This document shows positions 26,538-34,234 of a stretch of DNA of 64,000 nt, in pieces. Position 1 is the first letter of the stretch. Every line of letters begins with the position of its first letter. Origin of the DNA: Dyadobacter luticola (GTDB lineage: Bacteria; Bacteroidota; Bacteroidia; Cytophagales; Spirosomataceae); the NCBI RefSeq assembly GCF_005860805.1, contig NZ_VCEJ01000004.1, positions 992,001 to 1,056,000 on the forward strand, written 5' to 3'. The notes under the pieces are model-generated. The model saw nothing but the letters and a program-made list of their open reading frames with translations. It had not been told where the DNA came from and made no database searches. The translations under genes were made by a program, and so were the position numbers.

Positions 26538-27746
26538 CTAATTAATTAAAACCTTGTTACTCTTGTTTGCCTGGTCAATCATTCTTTTGATTTTATCATC
26601 TTTCACCCGGGTTTTCATAGTAAATGGTTTACCCTGATGTATCAATTTCAGATTAGTCAGCGTGTACTTCACACCGCCGTTTCTAGATTCTTCTGTACCC
26701 TGAAAAAAGTAATAATTGGGTTTTGCAGTGTTTTTGATGATCGTCGGGTTAATGATTGTAAACGTGCCCGTAATATCCTTTGTGTCATATTTAGACATAT
26801 CGCCGCTTCCAACTGCAAATGAAGCTCCATAAGCGATTGGACTGTCAGTGAAGTCCGTCCAGTTTTTGATCAGAATGTCAATCTTATTAGGCCCGCAGGT
26901 ATTTTTTGTGAAAATATTGTAAAAGTTTGTAGTAGCAAGCACAGGACCCAGATTGTTTTTAGTTTCCAGATTGTAAAACTTACAGTTTACATACCTGCTG
27001 GTGCAATCATTTGGCTCAAAAGATAGAGCAGTTTGCGGCTTCACAACTTTTGTTTTGTCTTCTTCACCAGTCCCTTCAATGGTAATATCGCTAAACTTCC
27101 CATTAATAATTCCCGTCACCAGCATTCCTACCCGCGTTGCATCCGTCACCGTTAACTTGTTAATAGTAATGTCGCGGCTTTGCTTGGACCATTGTACCCG
27201 GACAGTCACACCGTCTCCTGAATTTTTATCAACCCTGGCATTTGAGACAATTACATTTTCGGGTGCATACATGGCGATCCCGGCTCCGTACATGGAAGTA
27301 ATGTACCCTTCATTCGCCTTACTACCGATCAGATGAATGCCATCAATGAATACGTCTTTGACATCCCACCGAATGAACACCATATACCCATTTGTCTTGA
27401 GGCTTTCAGGACATACGAGGGAACTGCCTGCCGGAAAATAAAGCCTGTTTCCAGAGCTTACGATAATGTGACTCTTATAATTCTTAAATGAATCATCGAT
27501 CCCGATCGAAATGGCGTAGGGCGGGAACTTCACGTATTTGTTCTCTTTCAAGAATTTGTTGATGTAAGGAGAATAGTTAAAATCCTTCACGATCTCACCG
27601 CCGCTTACACTTTTCAGATATGGTTCAATAGCAACTCCATACTTGATCGTGCTGTCGCGGAGCATTTTTTCGCGTGACTGTGCCTGTAAATCCGACCTCA
27701 CGGCGGCAAGTGCGGTGATTAGAAAGCAGAAAATAATGTTTTTCAT
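26538..27746 (-). CDS. Secreted right-handed beta-helix protein 2
   Basis: A 402-residue protein with a signal peptide ending near SDLQAQ (about residue 23). The region from about 75 onward is built of short repeated strands such as GNRLYFPAGSSLVC, VFIDGIHLIGS, GAGIAMYAPENVIVSNARVDKNSGDGVTV, DITINKLTVTDATRVGMLVTG and FSDITIEG, the layered pattern of a right-handed parallel beta-helix. It is shorter than the first beta-helix protein and lacks that protein's N-terminal domain. It leads a two-gene transcript with a glycosyltransferase, tying it to polysaccharide production. A lyase, epimerase or structural role cannot be told apart from sequence alone. Confidence 0.8.
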   Translation of the reverse strand: MKNIIFCFLITALAAVRSDLQAQSREKMLRDSTIKYGVAIEPYLKSVSGGEIVKDFNYSPYINKFLKENKYVKFPPYAISIGIDDSFKNYKSHIIVSSGNRLYFPAGSSLVCPESLKTNGYMVFIRWDVKDVFIDGIHLIGSKANEGYITSMYGAGIAMYAPENVIVSNARVDKNSGDGVTVRVQWSKQSRDITINKLTVTDATRVGMLVTGIINGKFSDITIEGTGEEDKTKVVKPQTALSFEPNDCTSRYVNCKFYNLETKNNLGPVLATTNFYNIFTKNTCGPNKIDILIKNWTDFTDSPIAYGASFAVGSGDMSKYDTKDITGTFTIINPTIIKNTAKPNYYFFQGTEESRNGGVKYTLTNLKLIHQGKPFTMKTRVKDDKIKRMIDQANKSNKVLIN

Positions 27747-27867
27747 AGTAACTGACCGTCTACGGTGTTAGAATCTAGTGTTCATATAGTATATGCAAAG
27801 AAAACCTTAAAATCTTGCCAGTTCGCCTAGTGGATAGATTTTGATTAGGTTGCGTAAAAAAAGGTGG

Positions 27868-27875
27868 TAGATTTG
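27868..27875 (+). promoter_or_regulatory. -7 promoter element for the plus-strand GT4-FkbM operon
   Basis: TAGATTTG fits TAnnTTTG. A TTG lies 15 bases upstream, a little closer than usual. It leaves a leader of about 20 bases before the ATG at 27902. Confidence 0.45.
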
Positions 27876-27901
27876 TAAAAACACACTTGCTAAGTTCCAG
27901 G

Positions 27902-29035
27902 ATGAATATTTCTTACGTAACCACTTACAATGCAAATGATATCCATAACTGGTCAGGGTTAGGATATATGATCGCAAAGGCGCTCGAAGGCCAAAATAAC
28001 CATATCGACTATATCGGGAACCTGACATCTTCTCCCAATATAGAAATGTACCTTAGGAAGCTCTACTTTAAGGTTTTAGGAAAAGATTTTGATTTTGGCC
28101 GGGAGATTCACACTGCGCAGCAATACGCCCGACAAATTTCGCCGCGAATAAAGGCCAATACGGATGTTATCTTCTCCCCTGGTACCATTCCCGTATCGCT
28201 GCTCGAAACAAACAAACCCAAAGTATTCTACACGGATGCTACGTTGGCTGGGATGATTGGTTTTTACAAGTACCTTTCCAACCTCTCGTCAGTCAGCATC
28301 AAACATGGAAATTTTTTGGAGCAAAGCGCTTTGGACTCCTGTCAGTTGGCCATTTATTCCTCAGACTGGGCAGCTAACACCGCTATAAAGCATTATGGGA
28401 CAAATCCCGAAAAAGTGAAAGTAGTGCCTTTCGGATCTAACCTCGATTCGGAAAAGAGCATCGATGATATCAAGTTACTTATTTCGCAGAAGAGCAGGCA
28501 AGAATGTCATCTATTGTTCCTGGCAGTGGACTGGGAGCGGAAGGGTGGTGATTTGGCTTTGCAGATTACGCGATCACTAAATGAGCAGGGTGTAAAAACG
28601 ATTTTACATATCGTTGGAATCAAGGAATTGCCTTTTGATAAAATCCATCCATTTGTCCGTACTCATGGCTTCGTAAGCAAAGCCAGCAAGGAAGGAAAGG
28701 ATTTGATGAATGAACTCATTGAAAAAAGCCACTTTCTAATCCTCCCAACCCGCGCGGACTGTACGCCGGTTGTATTTTCAGAAGCGAATTCTTTTGGTTT
28801 GCCATGCATTACCACAGAAGTGGGCGGCATTCCGACCATCATCAGGGATGGCATTAACGGTCGGGCCTTTTCTCTGAATGCAGCGCCCGAGTCTTATGCT
28901 GAATACATTGAATCCATTTTTAGTGACTGGAACCTGTATGCTGATTTGGCGCTATCTTCATTCAATGAGTACGAAAGCAGGCTAAACTGGAATGTCGCAG
29001 GTAAAACGATAACACGGTTAATGGCTGACTTATAA
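27902..29035 (+). CDS. Glycosyltransferase family 4 protein
   Basis: A 377-residue GT-B enzyme starting MNISYVTTYNANDIHNWSGLG. The ATG at 27902 is preferred over the TTG 15 bases upstream because homology to GT4 begins at once and the promoter lies just upstream. Features include a central linker, the C-terminal LLFLAVDWERKGGDLALQITRSL near 200-222 and the donor site HFLILPTRADCTPVVFSEANSFGLPCITTEVGGIP near 285-318 with its conserved glutamate. It is the only transferase of the locus on the plus strand apart from the FkbM methyltransferase behind it, and is divergent from the beta-helix 2 operon. The sugar donor is unknown. Confidence 0.9.
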   Translation: MNISYVTTYNANDIHNWSGLGYMIAKALEGQNNHIDYIGNLTSSPNIEMYLRKLYFKVLGKDFDFGREIHTAQQYARQISPRIKANTDVIFSPGTIPVSLLETNKPKVFYTDATLAGMIGFYKYLSNLSSVSIKHGNFLEQSALDSCQLAIYSSDWAANTAIKHYGTNPEKVKVVPFGSNLDSEKSIDDIKLLISQKSRQECHLLFLAVDWERKGGDLALQITRSLNEQGVKTILHIVGIKELPFDKIHPFVRTHGFVSKASKEGKDLMNELIEKSHFLILPTRADCTPVVFSEANSFGLPCITTEVGGIPTIIRDGINGRAFSLNAAPESYAEYIESIFSDWNLYADLALSSFNEYESRLNWNVAGKTITRLMADL

Positions 29036-29066
29036 ATGTATTTCTAATTCAAACTAACTATACAAC

Positions 29067-29840
29067 ATGCTTAAAGCTCTTCAAAAACTGCTGCCCTATC
29101 TGATTAATCTTGGTGTAATGAATGGTATACTTTACCTGATACGCCGAAAGTTGAGGTCAAACCGCGTAATTAATTTAGCCGGAATTAAAAATCCTATTTA
29201 TCTAAGGCCAGGAACGTCTGATGGAGGCGTTTTTGGGCAGATATTTATCCAACATGAATATCAAATCAACCTCAGTTTTGAACCGAAAGTAATTATTGAT
29301 GGTGGCGCGAACATTGGTTTGTTCAGCGTGTATTTTAAAAATAAATACCCAGCGGCAACGATCATCGCCATTGAACCTGATGAGGAGAATTTTGAAATGT
29401 TGCAGAAGAATGTTGCAGGATACTCTGACATACATTTAAAAAAGGCTGGATTATGGTCTAGAAATTCTCAAACGAGAATGGTTGATAAATATAATCTGGG
29501 GAAGTGGGGAATGGTAATAGAAGAAGTTCCGGATACCGGCGGGAACAAGGAGGAGTTCAATACCCTGACAATAGATAATTTACTTGAAGAATTTAATATC
29601 GAATATATCGATCTGCTAAAACTAGATATTGAGACTGCGGAAAAACAGCTTTTTACCGAGAATTTTGCAACCTGGCTTCCGCGTGTCAAAGTGATTATTA
29701 TAGAATTGCATGACTGGATGCAGGCCGGATGTTCAAAGCCGTTTTTTGAAGCGATCAATCAAACATTTGATACTTATAGCTTTGGCCAAAAAGGGGAGAA
29801 TACGATAATAGTTAATAGAGATCTGGTATATAAACAATGA
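29067..29840 (+). CDS. FkbM-family methyltransferase
   Basis: A 257-residue SAM-dependent methyltransferase. The SAM-binding motif I is KVIIDGGANIGLFSVYF near residues 75-91, and motif II is ATIIAIEPDEENFEMLQKNV near 98-117. The FkbM-type core continues with NTLTIDNLLEEF and YIDLLKLDIETAEKQLF near 170-195. In polysaccharide loci such enzymes methylate hydroxyl groups of sugars. The gene lies 31 bases after the glycosyltransferase gene and ends seven bases before the convergent minus-strand operon. The residue it methylates is not predictable. Confidence 0.92.
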   Translation: MLKALQKLLPYLINLGVMNGILYLIRRKLRSNRVINLAGIKNPIYLRPGTSDGGVFGQIFIQHEYQINLSFEPKVIIDGGANIGLFSVYFKNKYPAATIIAIEPDEENFEMLQKNVAGYSDIHLKKAGLWSRNSQTRMVDKYNLGKWGMVIEEVPDTGGNKEEFNTLTIDNLLEEFNIEYIDLLKLDIETAEKQLFTENFATWLPRVKVIIIELHDWMQAGCSKPFFEAINQTFDTYSFGQKGENTIIVNRDLVYKQ

Positions 29841-29847
29841 TTCTTTT

Positions 29848-30990
29848 TCAGCCTTTTATCAAGGATTTTAGTTGATATGCTAAATTTTCAGCCCCCATAT
29901 ACTCATATTTAAGTTTTCTAATGTTAGCGACAAACATCGGATAATCGTCACCTTTAATGAGCTCATCTTTGTCCGCATTTAGAATGAATGCATTAAGCTC
30001 TTCCGGGGTTTCAAAAGAATAACCTACCTGACCTGCAATACTTGTGTAAAAATTGAAATAATCGTTTCGAACAAAAAGAAGCGGAATTTCTGCATTGACC
30101 GTGTCCCAAAATGACCCACTTGCACAGAGGGAATAGTCAGAATTTTCGTAATAAAATACAGTGAAATGCGACTCTCGTATCAGCGAATCTAATTCCTTAC
30201 GGGTAAATGAGCCGAAATCCTTTTTATAGTTTACAAACGCATTGAGATATGGCAGCATATTTTTATAAACCCTGCCACAAATGTTAAATTTGTATGGCAA
30301 GCCTTTTTTGTTGGACTCCTCTGCCAGATTGAAAAAGTAGTGTGTATTTTTAGCTTTTGTAGCTACACCCAAGGTAGCGAAAGTAAGGAAATTAAAATCT
30401 TTTTCAGATTTTGTTTGGGAAGTAAAAGGATACGGATGATCGAGCACAACGGCCGATTGTTTGGAAAATTCAGGAAGAACATTGATTAGGTTCTTGTAAA
30501 TGCTCTGTCCTAGAATAATGTACGAAACATTCGGACTCACCTTTGTTAGTGCTATCTTTTGAAAAAACCCCCAGATTTTATTTAGGAAGTGCTTGTTGAA
30601 TTTAACAGATTCAAGTTCGCCATGCATGACTATCGACACGGCTACTTTCTTACTTCCAAATAGTTTGAATAAAAAATGTGCTAATGGATGTATCAGCAAT
30701 ACAACGACTAGCTTTGCTCGATTTTTCCTTGCCAATTGAATAACCTTGGATAAAGCCTTGAATTGGTGGTAAGCGCGGATAAATTCTTTTAGCCCTCCTC
30801 GTTTGTTGTAAACCGGAATTTGGTTGAATGCAATATTCCTCGTATCTGAATCCAGATTCTGGATGTGTGTCGCTTCACCGTAGAATTGAATTTGTTCTTG
30901 CGGATAAGCGATAGGCAGCAATTGCAGAAATGACCTGTTAAATTGTTCATGCTGGACATCCACCGACGCCACATCCGTAACATAAATCAT
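29848..30990 (-). CDS. Probable glycosyltransferase (GT-B-like, diverged)
   Basis: A 380-residue protein with no strong family signature. It begins MIYVTDVASVDVQHEQFNRSFL. A hydrophobic segment, VVVLLIHPLAHFLFKLFGSKKVAVSIVMHGE near 95-125, resembles the inter-domain face of GT-B transferases. Later, DFNFLTFATLGVATKAKNTHYFFNLAEES near 220 and HFTVFYYENSDYSLCASGSFWDTVNAEIPLLF near 290-320 occupy the places of donor-binding elements. Its position at the end of the GT2-EpsG operon, 12 bases after EpsG, supports a transferase role. This is inference, and other polysaccharide-modifying functions remain possible. Confidence 0.65.
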   Translation of the reverse strand: MIYVTDVASVDVQHEQFNRSFLQLLPIAYPQEQIQFYGEATHIQNLDSDTRNIAFNQIPVYNKRGGLKEFIRAYHQFKALSKVIQLARKNRAKLVVVLLIHPLAHFLFKLFGSKKVAVSIVMHGELESVKFNKHFLNKIWGFFQKIALTKVSPNVSYIILGQSIYKNLINVLPEFSKQSAVVLDHPYPFTSQTKSEKDFNFLTFATLGVATKAKNTHYFFNLAEESNKKGLPYKFNICGRVYKNMLPYLNAFVNYKKDFGSFTRKELDSLIRESHFTVFYYENSDYSLCASGSFWDTVNAEIPLLFVRNDYFNFYTSIAGQVGYSFETPEELNAFILNADKDELIKGDDYPMFVANIRKLKYEYMGAENLAYQLKSLIKG

Positions 30991-31002
30991 AATACGCTGT
31001 TT

Positions 31003-32076
31003 TTATGCTGTGAAGATGGTTTTATACGGAACCAATATGCCAGGGTCGTTTCGAATGGCACTTGAAAATTTGTAGATAGAGAAGGTAAATATGATGACCA
31101 GAAGAGCAACTTTATAGAACCTGTTAGTCCCATAGTAAGCAAATGGAATTGCAAGAATTTGGAAAATCTCATAGGGTCTTGCTAATCGGCTAAATACAGC
31201 ACCAACTGGTGTAAATATTGCGTAAAGAATGATACTGAATACGTATAAATTAAAAAGACCATTGAAGACTTTGTCGCCATTTTCTGAATAATTTACAAAT
31301 GGGATGAGAGTAACTAGAAATAATATTCTGCCGGCAAGTCCCTTTACAAGTGACGTCCCAGATTCCTCGGCATTATCCATGCCGAGTTCAAGGTAGAATT
31401 CCGCCTTCCTCTCCGAAATCATTCCCCCAAAAATCTGCATAATAGAGCTTGACCAATAAAACCCGGAAGCAACTACTAAAAGAAAAAATATTGCAGTTAG
31501 GACATTCCATTTAAGATTATAAAGATAGTAGGCAGGAAAGAAGATAACTGCTGAATTATGAATGAGCGTGGCGAGAAAAACACAAATAATAAACTTTACC
31601 AGTGCCCGGTCCCGAATAAATGTAAATGAAAAAAGGATTAAGCAGATTGATAAATCCTGCCTTACCCCGAAACTACTTCCGACAACGCTGTAAGATAAAA
31701 GCAGAAATAGTGAGAAAATGGGGTAGGGGCTGCTTCGATAGACAGATAAGTAAGTAATCAGGATTAATATCGTTGCATTAAAGAATAAAAATCCGGTGTA
31801 ATTGGATCCAAAAGTAAATTTATAAATACGGACTATCAACTCATATCCCTTTTCCATTTGGGTTTTTCCTAATTCAAGCTTATCAATTATCCTGAAATAG
31901 CGGAGATAATTTGGCCAATCGGTACCTGTTTCCCATCTTAAACCTGCAAAAATGATCATCATTATGCCCAGCAATATCAGCGGAACCAGCAAAGGCCTTT
32001 TACTCTCGCGAGACAGGAAAAGATCACCCAGTGTAAATGCGAAAAATATCAGATAAATGATAAAGTATATAACCAT
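31003..32076 (-). CDS. EpsG-family polysaccharide polymerase (Wzy-like)
   Basis: A 357-residue integral membrane protein with about ten hydrophobic helices. The loop after helix 2 carries GLRWETGTDWPNYLRYF near 45-62, the signature region of EpsG/Wzy polymerases, and a second long loop lies near 205-235 (GGMISERKAEFYLELG). Such enzymes link repeat units delivered to the periplasmic face of the inner membrane. It is flanked by a GT2 gene 29 bases upstream and the diverged transferase 12 bases downstream, in one operon. It is the only polymerase candidate of the locus and implies a Wzx/Wzy-type pathway, although no Wzx flippase is seen here. Confidence 0.87.
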   Translation of the reverse strand: MVIYFIIYLIFFAFTLGDLFLSRESKRPLLVPLILLGIMMIIFAGLRWETGTDWPNYLRYFRIIDKLELGKTQMEKGYELIVRIYKFTFGSNYTGFLFFNATILILITYLSVYRSSPYPIFSLFLLLSYSVVGSSFGVRQDLSICLILFSFTFIRDRALVKFIICVFLATLIHNSAVIFFPAYYLYNLKWNVLTAIFFLLVVASGFYWSSSIMQIFGGMISERKAEFYLELGMDNAEESGTSLVKGLAGRILFLVTLIPFVNYSENGDKVFNGLFNLYVFSIILYAIFTPVGAVFSRLARPYEIFQILAIPFAYYGTNRFYKVALLVIIFTFSIYKFSSAIRNDPGILVPYKTIFTA

Positions 32077-32105
32077 GTTTTTTAAGGCGTCATCAAAGTT
32101 TACGC

Positions 32106-32915
32106 TTAGCGTTTCCTAATACCCAGCCATTTTTTGAGAGTATTTTTGCCATCTACGCCCACATTACGGATAATAAAATCAACTAAAAGTAGTTTTGTGG
32201 CTGAAACAATCCATGCAATTGAAGGTATAGAGTTGTACATCTTATTTTGAATCTGCGCCTTTCGAGTGTCTCTCAATAATTCGATTTTACTCACTGAGTA
32301 ACTGAGTCCTCCGGTTTTCATTTTCGCAATAGTGACCGGAAAGTACGTAGCCTCATGGTCTTTTAAGTGAGACAGAAGAAAGTCATAGTCCCCAGCAATT
32401 TTGAACGATGTGTCAAAATGTCTTTCTGTAAAAAGCGCTTTCGAATGGAAGGTTGCCTGATGTGCTAAACTCATGGCAACATTGCGAAATCGGTATTTTG
32501 TCGATTCCCATGCCGGACCGTATTCGACTTCTTTTTCACCCGGATACACGTAAATGATATTTCCGTAAGCAATCTTGTCCGTACATTCTTGTAAATATTT
32601 TACTGCTTTTTGGAGTACATCATCGCTGGCAAGAGAATCATCTGAATTAATGAAAAGCAGCCAATCACCGGTTGAAGCTATAACTCCCTTGTTCATTGCA
32701 TCGTAGATACCTTTATCTTTTTCGCTAATCCAGTAGGACAAATGGTGCTGGTATTTTTTAATAATGTCAACCGTTCCGTCCGTGGATTTCCCGTCAATTA
32801 TAATGTATTCAACGTTAGTGTAGGTTTGTGAGATAATGCTTTTGATGGTATTCTCTATATCATTTTCCCCGTTCCTTACGACAGTGATAATTGAGATTTT
32901 AGGCAAAGTTTCCAT
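32106..32915 (-). CDS. Glycosyltransferase family 2 protein
   Basis: A 269-residue GT-A glycosyltransferase. The nucleotide-sugar fold is clear: ISIITVVRNGENDIENTIKSI at residues 7-27, YIIIDGKSTDGTVDIIKKY near 37-55 and the DXD-type metal site LFINSDDSLASDDVL near 88-102, with YDAMNKGV between. It resembles WcaA/colanic-acid-type transferases that act on lipid-linked oligosaccharides. It is the first gene of the operon with EpsG. The 265-base interval upstream (32916-33180) holds no gene, only short palindromes at 32965-32977 and 33039-33052. Donor sugar unknown. Confidence 0.93.
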   Translation of the reverse strand: METLPKISIITVVRNGENDIENTIKSIISQTYTNVEYIIIDGKSTDGTVDIIKKYQHHLSYWISEKDKGIYDAMNKGVIASTGDWLLFINSDDSLASDDVLQKAVKYLQECTDKIAYGNIIYVYPGEKEVEYGPAWESTKYRFRNVAMSLAHQATFHSKALFTERHFDTSFKIAGDYDFLLSHLKDHEATYFPVTIAKMKTGGLSYSVSKIELLRDTRKAQIQNKMYNSIPSIAWIVSATKLLLVDFIIRNVGVDGKNTLKKWLGIRKR

Positions 32916-33180
32916 ACCGATTAATAAGGAAAAAACCGGCGATTGAATTTACGCGCGGTGAAAAAGCTATTATAGCTGTATCTACTTACTATTTTGAGAA
33001 AACCCTAAGTATCGCTTTGAATACTAAATGTTTTTAGAGCATGTTCCCATGCGTTTTTAATAGCCAATCCTTTAATCGTAAATAGCTTATTTTCGGAAGA
33101 ATTAATAGCACTGAGTATCAACAGAACTTCATTTTTCGTTATGTAAATCAAATGCTTCAGTTAACATACTTTATCTGCTT

Positions 33181-34224
33181 TTACATTAATTTTAAATGGT
33201 ATTTTTCTTTAAAGAAGACGATATAAATCAATGTTAAAAATCCTCCAACTACTGCAAAAATAAGCGCAATAACGATTCTTTTAGGACTGCTCCTGGCTAG
33301 AGGAACCTTAGCCGGTTCTAAAATCTTAAATACAGGACGCTCCTCTTTTACCTTAATTTTGGATTGTTCAAGTTTAACAACCAAATCAGAATAAATGGAT
33401 TGCGCCAGCGTGTAGTCGCTTTGAAGTCGTTGTTCCTCAATCCGCGCAACATTCAAAAAGGAATTCCGGTTGCGGTCGCGGTAACTTTGAAGCGCATATT
33501 CAGCATTCTGCTGCCGGCTTTTCGCTTCTACCACTCTTTTCTGGAGAAACGCTGCTTGGTCACTTGTTTTCGACGTCCTGTAATCTTCCACATAGTCGAT
33601 CAAATAATTTTTGCTCGCCTCAACGATAATCGCTGCAATCACGGGGTCCTCCATTTCACATCCAATGGTAATAATGCCATTTTTGTTATCTACGGAAATA
33701 CGGACGAGGCCGATAGCATTCGAAACTTTACCCTGCTCTTCGGGGGATAAGAAAATAATATTAGATTTTGGAAAACTGACCTGAGACTTTGCCGGAGCGG
33801 ACTTAGGCCTAAATAAAGACATGAATCGGGCGTACAAACTTGGCGAGGTATCCCGGGACAAATACGCTTTCAGATCCGCATATTTTTTTCCGTTTTGATC
33901 AGTAATAGGTTGTTTAAGCAGATACAGACCAAAAGGCGTGCTGGTAAGAATGTTAGGATACAATTCCGGCACTAATTTTTCAGCACCACCCCGGTCGGCG
34001 GTAACAGCCATACTGAAAAATGAATTGTTTCCAGCCATACTATACTCCGGGAGCAGTACAGTTTGCGCAGTAAATAATTTCGGAAGTGAAAAGCTATAAA
34101 GAATGCCTAAAACTGCGAAACAGGCTGGAACAGCAATTAACAGGAAAATATATTTCTTTAGAAAAATCAGTAAATCTTTTACCGTGATCTCCAAAGTCTC
34201 GTGTTTGTTTATGTTTTGACTCAC
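33181..34224 (-). CDS. Wzz-type polysaccharide chain-length determinant
   Basis: A 347-residue inner-membrane co-polymerase. It has the expected two membrane segments, IFLLIAVPACFAVLGILYSF near 27-47 and IVIALIFAVVGGFLTLIYIVFF near 315-337, enclosing a periplasmic Wzz domain with a coiled-coil stretch near 220-290. A proline/serine motif (ARSSPKR) stands just before the second helix. The cytoplasmic tyrosine kinase domain (BY-kinase) fused to many such proteins is absent, and no separate kinase is seen in this window. It lies ten bases after the SLBB export gene, so the two form one operon whose products regulate chain length and export. Confidence 0.9.
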   Translation of the reverse strand: MSQNINKHETLEITVKDLLIFLKKYIFLLIAVPACFAVLGILYSFSLPKLFTAQTVLLPEYSMAGNNSFFSMAVTADRGGAEKLVPELYPNILTSTPFGLYLLKQPITDQNGKKYADLKAYLSRDTSPSLYARFMSLFRPKSAPAKSQVSFPKSNIIFLSPEEQGKVSNAIGLVRISVDNKNGIITIGCEMEDPVIAAIIVEASKNYLIDYVEDYRTSKTSDQAAFLQKRVVEAKSRQQNAEYALQSYRDRNRNSFLNVARIEEQRLQSDYTLAQSIYSDLVVKLEQSKIKVKEERPVFKILEPAKVPLARSSPKRIVIALIFAVVGGFLTLIYIVFFKEKYHLKLM

Positions 34225-34234
34225 GGAAATGCGC

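Noticed and set aside
33039-33052. GCATG/CATGC hairpin as terminator of the Wzz operon
   Set aside because: The stem is only five pairs, lies about 130 bases past the stop, and lacks a T-run on the minus strand.
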